Shown here: piece after piece, positions 33,137 to 45,374 of the stretch
How the letters are laid out: each line of letters begins with the position of its first letter
Position numbering within the stretch: the first letter of the stretch is position 1
DNA from: Corallium rubrum
Lineage: Eukaryota > Cnidaria > Anthozoa > Scleralcyonacea > Coralliidae
Length of the DNA: 64,000 bases
Direction of reading: 5' to 3'
Assembly (NCBI GenBank): GCA_964035015.1
Contig: OZ035999.1
Coordinates: 1 to 64,000 of the forward strand
Program-made: the position numbers and the translations under genes
Notes under the pieces: model-generated
Database searches by the model: none
Told to the model about the DNA's origin: nothing
Seen by the model: only the letters and a program-made list of their open reading frames with translations

Positions 33137-34021
33137 ATCGTCATTTATTGACAGACTTTATTGGTATACTAAATCTTGTAATGTTATTAAATCAAAAACT
33201 CTATTTAATATACAATTAAGAACTACCCAAAGTTAAAATTTAATTATTTACAAGAGCAACAATGCTTGTACAGTTCATGATTTAATAGTCATATAAGTAT
33301 AATTCTTGTTTTCTAATATTTTTACAGTAAATTACAAAAAAATGCTAGCTCACTAAGAAATTTTGTCCATAATCATGCTAGTAAATGTTTTTGAAATTAC
33401 TATGTAGCTAATCATATTAAAAATAACCATTGTGTATTTCTGAACTTCTACATTTTCTAATCTTGTCTTTACACTGGTTCATAACTAAGTATGTATAAGT
33501 AGTAACAGTTGATATTTTACGAAACATATAAAACACAACAAAACCTACCTAACTTTTGAACTTAAAAGAAACATAAACGTGTTTTCAACTTCGTAAAAAG
33601 TTCGTAATATAATAAATTGCCAAAAAAATGTCTCCTGACAGAATTCAGTTAAAATGAAAACATTTTCCAAAAGGCTTCTGGAGGAATCGCGTTTTCTGTT
33701 TCCGATCTCTCTCATTCTAATCAGTTTTTTTCAATTGGTGCTCTCCTTTCTAAATTTCTAGATCCGCTCCTAAGAGCTTTAGTTTGTGATGTTTTCTGTG
33801 TGCTGTTGCACTTGTTTTAAGTTTTTGTTAAAATTTCTTTTTTCTTCGTTTTTCTTTTTTTCTTTCTTTACTCTGTAGGAGTTAGAACTTGGTTATATAG
33901 AGTTAGGGTTATAAGACAACGTTTTAGGGTTGGTTGGGATAGGATTTTGTTCAACGACATGACCTAGGTTCTTTATAAGTGTAAACAATTGAGTGCTGTG
34001 TGCGTAGTGTTTTGGATAATA

Positions 34022-34236
34022 GCAAAGCGAAATGGTGGCGAACTGCTGAGATTTCAGAAACGAAATACTGACGTTTCAAGCACAGCCCTGCATCAGAGTT
34101 TACTTAAGAAAACTGATAAAGGTTTCCGCTCCTACTGACATCAGTTATTCGTTACTGTCATAAAAGACTCTGCTCGAAACATCAGTATTTCGTTTTTAAA
34201 ATCTCGTCAGCTTGCCATCTTTTCATTTTATTAAGT
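34022..34236. mobile_element. Foldback MITE family 2, unit B copy
   Basis: GAGATTTCAGAAACGAAATA followed by CTGACGTTTC on the left is answered by GAAACATCAGTATTTCGTTT followed by TTAAAATCTCG on the right. The arms, of about 60 bp, extend outward to GCGAAATGGTGGCG / GCCATCTTTTC. Copies are also at about 43853-44066 (unit C) and 54142-54356 (unit D); unit A lacks the segment. Confidence 0.75.
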
Positions 34237-34239
34237 CTG

Positions 34240-34397
34240 TTTTCCAGTCATGGCAGAAACTGGCTTGCAGCTCGCAGCGAGTACTTACATCTAATTAAAA
34301 AGAACTCAGAGTGAAAAAACAAGCACTGTGAGTTAGTTTGAATTAGATGTAAGTACTCACAGTGAGCTGCAAGTCAGTTTCTGCCATGACTGGAAAA
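34240..34397. mobile_element. Foldback MITE family 1, unit B copy
   Basis: Same element as at 25192, here with complete arms TTTTCCAGTCATGGCAGAAA / TTTCTGCCATGACTGGAAAA. Confidence 0.82.
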
Positions 34398-34421
34398 GAG
34401 GCTTTATATAGGTTCTGCTTA

Positions 34422-34688
34422 AGGCCATGTGACACGAGGCAATTTTCCTTGCAACTTGAAACGCAATGGCGTTGTATTGCAAGTTGCAAGAAAGATTTCC
34501 TCGTGTGACACCCCATGTTTGCAACTAGTCTCGCAACGAAAAATTGTGTTGTGAGTCGCAGAGAAAGTAGAAGCAGCTTCTACTTTTCGCAACGCTACGA
34601 GACAAGTTCCAGCGTGTGACACCCCCACTGCAACTTGCAAAAATTGCGTTGCAAGTTGCAAGGAAAATTGCCTCGTGTGACATGGCCT
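34422..34688. mobile_element. PIF/Harbinger-type MITE, unit B copy
   Basis: Terminal inverted repeats AGGCCATGTGACACGAGGCA / TGCCTCGTGTGACATGGCCT are flanked by 3-bp TTA direct repeats (34419-34421 and 34689-34691). Unit A keeps the empty site GCTTAGTCTG at about 25358, which proves insertion with TTA duplication. The interior carries inverted TTGCAAGTTGCAAG runs. Confidence 0.85.
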
Positions 34689-36572
34689 TTAGTCTGCTTC
34701 GCAGAGATCTCTTCGGCTCCAACACAAGGAATAGCAAGTTTATAATATAGAGGGCCTTATAGGCAATGTAGAAAACTAGAAATACAAATCGAAAATGTTT
34801 AAAAGGTTGGTGTACTGCTGAATTGAAATACTCATCAAGGAAGACTAACGTTTTTAGCGTAGGTCCTTCCTCAAAGAGAAATTTGTACTGAAACAGAAAT
34901 ACAACAATTATACAATTTTTAAATTTCACTACACTACTCTCCTACTCTCTCTTTCTGATGAAGGTTCTTCACCCAAAACGGCTACTGACCTGCTTCGTGA
35001 GTACTTCAGCTGTACACCAACTTTTTATAGTCAAACTGGATGTCCTCTTGTGTGCGACTTTGCAATATTGATAGGCATCATTGCACTTTTGTTTGATGGA
35101 TTCAATCAGCAACCTGCAAACACTTTATCACGATTCCTCGACGGGTTGCCCTAAAAAATCGTTTTAAATGGCAAATTTTGGATAATGCGAAATTCTGCAT
35201 AAAGTTAGAGGCATTACCTTAAAGTATAACATCACATTTATGTGTTGTTCGATTTTTAAAACCAATATTTTAAGCAACCCGAATCGTGATAAAGCGTTTG
35301 CAAGTTGCTGATTGAATCTGCCAATCAAAATTGCAATGTTGCCTATCAATATTGCAAAGTCGTATAAGAGAACATCCGGTTTGACTATAAAAGGATTGCG
35401 CTGTCTGTTTGAACAAGTAGACATCAAAATGTCGCCATTGTCGTCTATCTTGAAAATACGTTGAATTTTATCATGGGTGCTGCCATCTTGAATGATGACG
35501 TCAAATGGTTGCAAGCGAAGAGCAGCATGACTACTAGACCTGGTTATTGGAAAAGATTATATTTCGATGGCTTCAGACTGATTTTTTGTCATAATATGAA
35601 GCATAATGACCTGATCTAAGGTTATAGTTATAGGATTAGAGGGTTAGGATTAGTATTTACACAATGTCACTGTGAGGTCAGTGAACTAATTTCTTCCCTG
35701 GTTGTTTTCCTGTTTTCCTCAAACCCTTTCTCGTCGGTGGATTTTCCCAGAGATGAGTAAAATCGTCTGACGTTAGCCCAGAGTAAAATACATAAGACTT
35801 GATAGTCTAATGCTGCTTAGAAATGGTTAAGAGAAAGGTGTAAAAAATAACTTTGTTTCCTCTAAATCGTTTTCCAGTGTAGATTTGTGCTTCCGTCTAG
35901 TTCCTTGCATAGCTCTAGTGTCAGTGCTGATAATTGAAAAGTTGTTTTTTTAGATTTGCAGCGTGTGTGTATCTGCCATCTGGACAAAAAATATTCTTAA
36001 AGATTTTATTCGTCGATTAAAATAGTTGTTAAAAAGATTAAATAATATAAAATGTGGACAAAAAAATAGATTTATTGTAAAATACAAACTTAATCCAAAT
36101 TAGAATTTCGGAACTTACTAGAACAAATATTTCTTCGCTCCTGAGAACTGTGGACTAATACTTTCAAGAGTAACACAAGGGCTGTGCAAGGAACTAGAAA
36201 ATAAAGCACAAATCTACACTGCAAAATGTTTTAGAAGTTTTTCCAGACTTCTAGTTTTAGATAAAGTTAAACAAAAACATTAAAACAATCAGATCTAGCA
36301 GTCATTGACTGTCATGCTACTATTCAGTTTGAAGTTATTTGACGTCATTATTCAAGATGGCGCTACTCGTGGTAAGATTAGCTTTTATGCTCGTAAATGT
36401 GCGTAATCTTTTGGAAAAGTAAATTATTTTTTAATTTCTTACAAGGTATTTTTAAAATAGACGATGCTGACATCATTTTGATGTCATTGTTCAAATAGTC
36501 GGGGATCCTTTTTGACATTTTCGATTTGTATTTCGACTGTGAGCATGTGCAATGTGTTGTCAGCGGTATTAC

Positions 36573-39500
36573 TCAGTAAAATACTTCTATTTCAGTTGGA
36601 GTAAAGTGGTAACTTCCAGCCAGAAGAGATCTGGTTTGTGCAGTGCCATATTGGTATCCTGGGGGTGGTTGATATGTGCTGCCAAGGTTGGAGTATGAGT
36701 CTTGATTGTGAGTGGAGTTATCACTGATCTGGAAATCACAACGTCCAAAGACTGGTCCGTAGTTAGGACCACTGATGATTGCACATTGCTTGTTGTGAAT
36801 ATCGCATTTGAATGCAGGTATGTTGTCTTTATTTTCTAACGAAAACAAAAACGAGGAGTCGGACTGTTTCCATTCACCTTGACCTGAAATAAAATGTAAA
36901 TTATTTACTCCTTGTGTTCATCATATTTTGCTTTACTTTGTCATTGACTTTAAAAAACATTTTAAACCAAAACAAGGAGAATTTTTAAAACAGTTCTGTC
37001 ATTGAATTCTCTTGTACAGTTTTAGCAGAACATTATAATTTTCTACATGTTTGATATAAAATGCAGAAATATAGAAAGAAAATTCCACTTCTAAAAACTA
37101 AAGTAAGGTTTCATTTTTTTAAAGTGTATATTTACTACTAAATATACTATATACTGTAATTACAACTAAATATACTATTATAATTATTTCTTTTTAATTC
37201 TACTCTAAATTATTTTCTTATTAAATTTAATATTTTTTCTAAATTATCATGTGTGGTCTTGATTCAAACTTGAATACTAAACTATCAGGAACTCAGATCA
37301 CTGCATTTTTCATTTTTACAAAAAAAATCAGTAATTCTCAATTCTTGGTTTGCACTTGACATCATGGTGGCCATGTTGGAGGAACTTTAACAAAAGAATC
37401 TCATTAGCAGCTATTGTATTTGAAGTATGTTTTCCTCCAACATGACCACTGTATCTTTGTCTCCTAAATCTCAAGGGATTGATTGCAAACCACCAATATT
37501 TAAAGTAATCATGGCCTCTGATTAATCTGACATATATTTTGACCTATAATAGAAAAGACTTTTTATGACTTTTTGAATCTTGTGCTGCAACCTATGCTGT
37601 TAACTCATTGCTGCCTAGGATGTCTGAGGGTTCTCCTTTTGGCTAGTAAAATTGTCTGGTGTTAGACAGAGTGAAACAATAAAGGTGCCATTTTTGAGCA
37701 GCTCAGGCATGAATGCTGTATTTCATGATGTATGTATTTTATCTGCCAACAGACTAAAAATATTTCATTTTTGAAAATGTAGAGTACATGACATCAAACA
37801 CTTCCACAAAGATAAGATCTCACTCCAGGATCAAGGTGGTCTGGGTTACTTAAGCTGGCAGTCTTAGGGCTTGGGAGCAGCTGTGAAGACTATTGTAATT
37901 CCTGGGAAAATGATGATAAAGACTTTTTACAATTATGTATGTGTTTTATAGCATGCTTGGACTGGCCTATGTGCCATTGTGCCAATAATAATAATTAGTA
38001 TAAATACACAGGTGATTATAGAAAATCACGCGCGCTGATTGGTCGAGCTACTTCAGATTAATTTTCAATAATCACCTACAGCGTTTAGTCATAATGGCCA
38101 CCAGCCAAAGTTGTCAATGCGACAGACAAGGAAATTAACAATTTTAAAGAAAATACACTTCCTAAAAGTACGAAAATGTGTATTTATACTAAAACAAATA
38201 TTCGCCTCAGGCTCAGTGAATATCGGTGAATAATAACCCCGATTTCGTCTCGGTTATTATACACCGATATTCACCTTGCCTTCAGTGAATAATTGTTAAA
38301 TAATAGTATAATAAAAAATTTTATTTAATCATGGTAATACAAACTCAGCTGAGCTGCTTTTCAAGTAGCCATGAAATAAACTGTAAAACTAATCTATTTA
38401 CATCAATTATAATATACATTTATTAATTATTTATATATGTATATATATGAAGTTATTTAAGATAATAAGGACAAAAAGTACTAAAAGAACAAAACATTAA
38501 TATTGGAAATCAATCTGGTATGCACTCAGAAGCATTCGTTAACAGCAGCTTTAAAAGATAGCAAAGAGGGAGAATCTTTTACTGAACTGGGCAACTGATT
38601 CCACAATTTCACTCCACTGTAGCTGAAGCTCTTTTTAGATATTCACTATTTGGACGTGGCATGAAATAGTTATTTTGAGTGACACTCCGTAAAGCATATG
38701 TAGTAGTTTGGGAACTCTTTGTAAACATGTCTGTCAAGTGGCATTGGCACATGCACCCACCTTTAGAATACCTCTACTGCGTCCCGTGAACTAATTATAA
38801 TTGCTAAAATAGGTATTAAATGATATGGCTGTCCATTACATGTAGTTTGTTACTGAATAATATTCTGCTTTCTTAAATTCATGTTGTTTGTGGTAGCAAG
38901 GGGTAGACAGGAGAGTTGCTGTTTCATAAGATATATTTTCTTCCAGCAAATGGTAAGCCTGTTGGCCTGCACTTTTGTGCTGATTTTATATAAAGTTTCT
39001 GTGAGTTAATCATACATGGGAGAACAATAATGGCAACAACAATCACCAATTTTGAAATATTTCTATTTACAGAGGCTTGTGGGCAAATTTGTCTGTAATG
39101 TACCAAGTAGGCGAATGTCATTTTTATTAATTTATTTTTTTAACTGCACCCCTCTCCCTAATGCCACTGTCCCTAATACAAAGCAAGTTCTGTTGAACAA
39201 TTTTGAATTTAAGAACATACCCGCCCTGGTGTTGAAATACAAGTTTCTTTTTTAAGAACTTACCTCTAGGATGGTTATTTGCCCAGTTCTGGTCTGTATA
39301 TCCACCAAAAATATAATCCCCAACTTTCACAAGTGTCACTGTAGGTCCCTTCCTGTCACAGGATCTGTGAAAATCTTTTGCACCCCATCCATCTCTGGTA
39401 GCTCGATAACAAAGACGCCATTGAAACTGATCATCCAACCATTCTACCATTTGTTTGCCATATTCCAAATGACCATTCAAAATAATTGAGGTATTACATA

Positions 39501-41163
39501 ATTCACAAGGAACTGCTGCAGGACGACATGCTAGATAAGAAAGTAAATTACATATGATCAACCCATTCCTGCCTGAGGCTGAGCTGGCCAATTACAGTAG
39601 TAATGGGCGGTGTCCTGTTTATTAGCGTCAAAAACGTTGCATCAAAAACGTCGCGTTAAAAAACGTCGCGTAAAAAATGTCACTTGCTATGGACTCCATC
39701 AATGTGATTTCTTTTCATGTCTGTTTGCTTTCCGCGCTAGCCTGCGTGGAATGGAAACGGGGGAAGTCTGCACGCAGGCTAACTCCGCGCGAGCGATGAA
39801 CGAACGAACTCGCCGACACAATTCTGAGGCGAAGCGTTAATAATTAGCCCGCTTGCAAGAGTTTGGACGCAGCTAGGCTAGGTGCCCTGCGCAGCTAACT
39901 CGTCAAGGCATCCCCAATAGACCTAGAGAAAATACCTCAGACCTTGTGAAGGTTTTATCTGGGGTTAAATCAACTACAACATGACCATCTATCTTTAGTT
40001 AATTTTTATTTCTGTTTAGTTATATAAATCTTACCAACTTTTCCCAGTTTATCCAACAACGTCGTAACATCATTGTCGTTGATTGGGGTGCTTTGATATT
40101 CAATGTTGCCATCATGAACAGGTTTCATATTCCGTGGTCGCTCTTGTTTCATTATTTTTATATTCTCGTCAATCATATTTTGCGACGAAAGGATTTCTTC
40201 ATCGTTGCCTTTCTCAAGAAGGTTCTTGGCTAGATTGAAAGAACCTTTTACTTTATCCACGTGACGTTTCACTTCGGTTTCTTGTTCCACAAGTGGTTCG
40301 TGAGTTTCTTTGTATTTCTTCTCCACTTCATTCATCATCAGTTTGGCTTTCTCTTCCAGCTTTTGGGTTAAGATTTTTAAAACTTCTTCTTTCTGCCGAG
40401 TGATATCTTTCTTTGCTTTCTTTGCATTGTTTTCCAGAGACCGTTTGGCATTTGATATCAACTCTAATGTGTCGTTGCCTTCCTTCATGCTTTCTTCCAA
40501 GATTGTACAACGCGATGCTAATACTTCTCTTTGCTTCGCAGCTACGTCTACTAGTGGCAAACATAAATGATCTGGACGTACATGTTGAACCTCCATGCAA
40601 TATCTGCAGACGAGTTCTTTACATGTTTCGCAATAGAACTTAAGGGTCTTGTTCTCATGTTTCTTGCAGTAAAGTTTTGCCCTGATCTTCGCTTGGTTCT
40701 CAGGTTGACTCAACTCGTTTATTGATAGCACAGTGTGTTTCTTGAGGGCTGGCCAGCTTTCGTGAACTTCGAAACATTTTTCACACATGAACACCTCACA
40801 AGTTGTACATCGACTAACCGCTTGCTCTTGGCAACGAGAACATTTAGAAACCTTTGCTCGTCGTTGAATCGCCATGACGTCCAACATATTTCGGATAAAA
40901 TGACTGCTCGCCATTCCTGCTACTTCATCTTTTGATTTCAGATTAAATTCTGACCGACATGTTGGACAGTTGAATACTTCAATCTTTTTACCAGCTGCTT
41001 CCTCACGATGGCGTTTTACAAACTTCTCTAAACAGACTTCGCAAAAAGAATGAAAACAATAAGGCAATGTTCGGGGTTCGTTCAAAGTTTCTAAGCAGAT
41101 TGGACATCTCAGTAAGGATTCTAGTTCATCAACTGGAACGACGTCGGTTGAAGAAGTAGCCAT
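36573..41163 (-). CDS. TRIM-TLDc gene 2: RING, two B-boxes, coiled coil, TLDc
   Basis: Exons 41163-40035, 39530-39264 and 36883-36573, phases as in gene 1; 568 residues. It shares the family architecture and is intact, with two local peculiarities. The RING reads LPYCFHSFCEVC, one residue (Tyr) longer between Cys pairs than the other copies. Exon 2 runs five codons further (NNHPR after DQNW) to a shifted donor, putting an insertion into the TLDc domain between its two halves. Exon 3 most resembles gene 4 (HNKQCAIISGP, GPVFG, one codon shorter there), with 18 replacement and no silent codon differences from it. The promoter region differs from the other three copies. Predicted ubiquitin ligase; substrate unknown. 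Confidence 0.92.
37978..38790 (-). pseudogene. Decayed LINE reverse-transcriptase end in intron 2 of gene 2
   Basis: Remnant orthologous to the better preserved copy at 49575-50240, with the (AAT)n tail at the left. A foldback element sits in the tail (about 37996-38305), containing the pair AGTGAATATCGGTGAATAAT / ATACACCGATATTCACC. Frames are broken. Confidence 0.65.
39738..39781. mobile_element. Foldback element in intron 1 of gene 2, partly deleted
   Basis: TAGCCTGCGTGGAATGGAAA then CGGGGGAAGTCTGCACGCAG: the left arm has lost its middle compared with the copies at 29850 and 62153. Confidence 0.7.
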
Positions 41164-41242
41164 TGTAGACAACGTTTTCTTCAAAAAGTGTAGTAGTTTC
41201 TTGTGTTTATACTCAGTTTATAGTTAAACTGCAAGGCTGACG

Positions 41243-41252
41243 GAAAGCGAAA
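41243..41252 (+). promoter_or_regulatory. IRF/ISRE-like motif upstream of TRIM-TLDc gene 2
   Basis: The plus strand reads GGAAAGCGAAAGTG, which contains GAAANNGAAA, about 80 bp upstream of the ATG. It is in a different flank and the opposite orientation from the motif in genes 1, 3 and 4, so it is not simply the same ancestral site. Confidence 0.48.
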
Positions 41253-41560
41253 GTGTTGTAAATCGTTTTCTCGCAGAAAGTCGTTTTGTCTGATTCTGAA
41301 TTCTCAGTAAATGGTAATACGATTCTTGGTAAACTATCAAATATCCTGCTGTGATTAGTTTCCTATTTACATATTCCTGTTTATATTTGCATCTTTATAA
41401 TCATACACTCAGCCTGGAGTACAATATATATAGAACATCGCTCTGCTTTTGCCAAGGAGGAAAATGGCCGAAACGTGAATTTCTTGCATAACGAATTAAA
41501 TCATAATACATCATGGTGACACATGAAAAGTATTTTACTGTTATTACGTTGAGGATGTTA
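41253..41560. other. 5' flank of gene 2
   Basis: No gene seen. It lacks the CGAA microsatellite and much of the 5' flank shared by genes 1, 3 and 4, and leads directly into the ACC-rich block. Confidence 0.6.
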
Positions 41561-42915
41561 TCATTATCATCAACACCAGTACCATCATCACCACTACCAT
41601 CATCACCACTACCATCATCAATCATCACCACCACTACTATTACCACCTCTACCACCATAACCACCACACCACCACACCACGATTACTAGCACCACCATTA
41701 CCACCACCACCATTACCACCACCACCACTTTTCCTTCCATGACAACCATCATCATTACCACTACCATTACCACCACAACTATTCTCTCCATAACCACCAG
41801 CATCATTACCACCACCACTATTCCTACCACCACCACTACCACTATTCCTACCACGATTAACATAACCACCACTATTCCTACCACCACCACCACTACCATT
41901 ACCACAACCGCCACTATTCCTATCACGATTAACATAACCACCACTATTCCTATCACCACCACCACCATTACCACAACCACCACAATTCTTAGCACCATTA
42001 ACGTAACCACCACTATTCCTACCACCACCACCACCATTACCACAACCGCCACTATTCCTACCACGATTAACATAACCACCACTATTCCTACCACCACCAC
42101 CATTACCACAACCACCACTATTCCTACCACTATTATCACAACCACCACTATTCCTACCACGATTAACATAACCACCACTATTCCTACCACCACCACCATT
42201 ATCACAACCACCACTTCCTACTACCATTACCACAACCACCACTATTCCTACCACCACCATGCACCATTACCACAACCGCCACTATTCCCACCACCATTAA
42301 CATAACCACCACTATTCCTACCACCACCACCACCATTACCACAACCACCACTATTCCTACCACCACCACCACCACCACTATTACCACAACCACCACTATT
42401 CCTACCACCATTACCACAACCACCACTATTCCCACCACCGCCATTACCACAACCACCACTATTCCTACCACCACCACCACCACCACCACCATTACCACAA
42501 CCACCACTATTCCTACCACCATTACCACAACCACCACTATTCCTACCACCACCACCAGCATTACCACAACCACCACTATTCCTACCACCATTACCACAAC
42601 CACCACTATTCCTACCACCATTACCACAACCACCACTATTCCTACCACCACCATTACCACAACCACCACTATTCCTACCACCATTACCACAAGCACCACT
42701 ATTCCCACAAGCATTACCACAACCACCACTATTCCTACCACCACCACCACCATTACCACAACCACCACTATTCCTACCACCACCACCACCACTATTCCTA
42801 CCACCATTAACACAACCACCACTATTCCTACCACCACCACCACCACTATTCTCTCCATAACCACCAGCATCATTACCAGCACCATTACCAGCACCATTAC
42901 CACCACCATTACAAT
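41561..42915 (+). repeat. ACC-rich minisatellite between units B and C, about 1.35 kb
   Basis: Array of units like ACCACCACTATTCCTACCAC with CATTACCACA spacers, in which units of 24-42 bp are repeated many times. Frames on both strands (Thr/Ile, Val/Gly, Gly/Asn) are low complexity. Confidence 0.94.
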
Positions 42916-44069
42916 GATCGTCATTTATTAACATACTTTATTAGTATACGGAATCTTGTAATGTTATTAAATCAAAAACTCTATTTAATATACAATTAAG
43001 AACTACCCTAAGCTAAAATTTAATTATTTACAAGAGTGACAATGCTTGCACAGTTCATGAATTTAATATTCCTATAAATTCTTGTTTTTAATATTTTTTT
43101 ACAATAAATTACAAAAAAAAATGCTAGATCACTAAGGAATTTTGTCCATAATCATGTGAGTAAATGTTTTTCAAATTACTATATAGCTAATCATTCTGTA
43201 GTTCTGAACTTCTACATTTTCTAATCTTGTCTTTACACTACTAAATAAGTAAGTACATTTAAGTAGTAGCAGTTGATATTTTACTTTAAACGTTTAAAAC
43301 GCAACAAAATCTACCTAACTTTTGAACTTAAAAGAAACATAAACGTGTTTTCAACTTCGTAAAATGTTAAAAAAACTTTTATAGTTGAAAGAAACATAAA
43401 CGTGTTTACAAATAAGCCGTTAAAATGTCGTTTTTCAGCTTCATAAAAAGATATAATAAATTGCAAAAAATTCCTTTTAACGGAATTCAATTAAAATGGG
43501 AAAACATTTTCCAAAAGGCTTCTCGAGGAATCGCGTTTTCCGTTTGCGATCTCTCTCATTCTATTTTTTTTTTCAATTGGTGCTCTCCTTTCGAAATTTC
43601 TAGATCCGCTCCTAAGAGCATTAGTTTGTGATGTTTTCTGTCAGTCCTGTTGCACTTGTTTTAAATTCTTGTTAAACATTCTTTTTCTTCTTTTTCTTTA
43701 CTCTGTAAGAGTTAGAACTGGGTTATATAGAGTTAGGGTTATAAGACAACGTTTTAGGGTTGGTTGGGATAGGATTTTGTTCAACGACATGACCTAGGTT
43801 CTTTATAAGTGTAAACAATTGAGTGCTGTGTACGTAGTGTTTTGGATAATAACAAAGCGAAATGGTGGCGAACTGCTGAGATTTCAGAAACGAAATACTG
43901 ACGTTTCAAGCACAGCCCTGCATCAGAGTTTACTTAAGAAAACTGATAAAGGGTTCCGCTCGAACTGACATCAGTTATTCGTTACTGTCATAAAAGACTC
44001 TGCTCGAAACATCAGTATTTCGTTTTTAAAATCTCGTCAGCTTGCCATCTTTTCGTTTTATTAAGTCTG

Positions 44070-44227
44070 TTTTCCAGTCATGGCAGAAACTGGCTTGCAG
44101 CTCACAGCGAGTACTTACATCTAATAAAAAAGAACTCAGAGTGAAAAAACAAGCACTGTGAGTTAGTTTGAATTAGATGTAAGTACTCACAGTGAGCTGC
44201 AAGTCAGTTTCTGCCATGACTGGAAAA
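44070..44227. mobile_element. Foldback MITE family 1, unit C copy
   Basis: Arms TTTTCCAGTCATGGCAGAAA / TTTCTGCCATGACTGGAAAA as in unit B. Confidence 0.82.
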
Positions 44228-44251
44228 GAGGCTTTATATAGGTTCTGCTTA

Positions 44252-44534
44252 AGGCCATGCCACACAAGGCAATTTTCCTTGCAACTTGCAACGCAATGGC
44301 GTTGTATTGCAAGTTGCAAGAATGATTTCCTCGTGTGACACCCCATGTTTGCAACTAGTCTCGCAACGAAAAATTGCGTTGTGAGTCGCAGAGAAAGTAG
44401 AAGCAGCTTCTACTTTTCGCGACGCTACGAGACAAGTTGCAGCGTGTGACACCCCCACTGCAACTTGCAATATTTTTTTTCGACAAAAATTGCGTTGCAA
44501 GTTGCAAGGAAAATTGCCTCGTGTGACATGGCCT
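44252..44534. mobile_element. PIF/Harbinger-type MITE, unit C copy
   Basis: Ends AGGCCATGCCACACAAGGCA and TGCCTCGTGTGACATGGCCT, in the same site as in units B and D; the right flank has an extra TATA next to the TTA duplication. Compared with unit B it carries an additional TATTTTTTTTCGAC near 44470, shared with unit D. Confidence 0.82.
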
Positions 44535-45374
44535 TATATAGTCTGCTTCGCAGAGATCTCTTCGGCTCCAACACAAGGAATAGCAAGTTTATAATATAGA
44601 GGGCCTTATACGTAATGTAGAAAACTAGAAATACAAATTGAAAATGTTTAAAAGGTTGGTGTACTGCATGAACTGAAATACTCATTAAGGAAGACTAACG
44701 TTTTTAGCGTAGGTTGTTCGTCAAAGAGAAATTTGTACTGAAACAGAAATACAACAATTATATAATTTTTAAATTTAACTACACTACTCTCCTACTATCT
44801 CTCTCTGATGAAGGATCTTCGCTCAAAACGGCTAGACCTTCTTCGTGAGTATTTCAGCTGTACACCAACTTTTTATAGTCAAACCGGATGTCCTCTTGCG
44901 TACGACTTTGCAATATTGATAGGCAACATTGCAATTTTGATTGATGGATTCAATGAGCAACCTGCAAACGCTTTATCACGATTCCTCGACGGGTTGCCCT
45001 AAAAAATCGTTTTAAATGCCAAACTTTGGATAATGCGAAATTCTACATAAAGTTAGAGCCATTACCTTCAAGTATAACATCACATTCGTGTGTTGTTCGA
45101 TGTTTAAAACCAATATTTTAAGCAACCCGAATCGTGATAAAGCGTTAATTTTGCAAGTTGCTGATTGAATCTGCCAATCAAAATTGCAAAGTCGTATAAG
45201 AGAACATCCGGTTTGACTATAAAAGGATTTCCCCAACTGTTTGAACAAGTAGACATCAAAATGTCGCCAATGTCGTCTATCTTGGAAATGCGTTGAATTT
45301 TATCATGGGCGCCGCCATCTTGAATGATGACGTCAAATGGTTGGAAGCGAAGAGCAGCATGACTACTAGAACTG

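Larger units (their letters stand above)
33237..36572. other. Unit B sequence 3' of TRIM-TLDc gene 2
   Basis: Non-coding flank homologous to the other units. It contains three foldback elements (described separately) and no gene that I can support. Confidence 0.6.

Noticed and set aside
32442..33236. His/Tyr and Thr/Ile frames beside array units (also 41401-42934)
   Set aside because: Low-complexity readings of ACC minisatellites whose lengths differ tenfold between orthologous sites.
35164..35514. Small frames repeated in each unit (YDFAILIGNIAILIGRFNQQ and similar)
   Set aside because: They recur because the units are duplicated; start, stop and frame differ in every unit, as expected of non-coding sequence.
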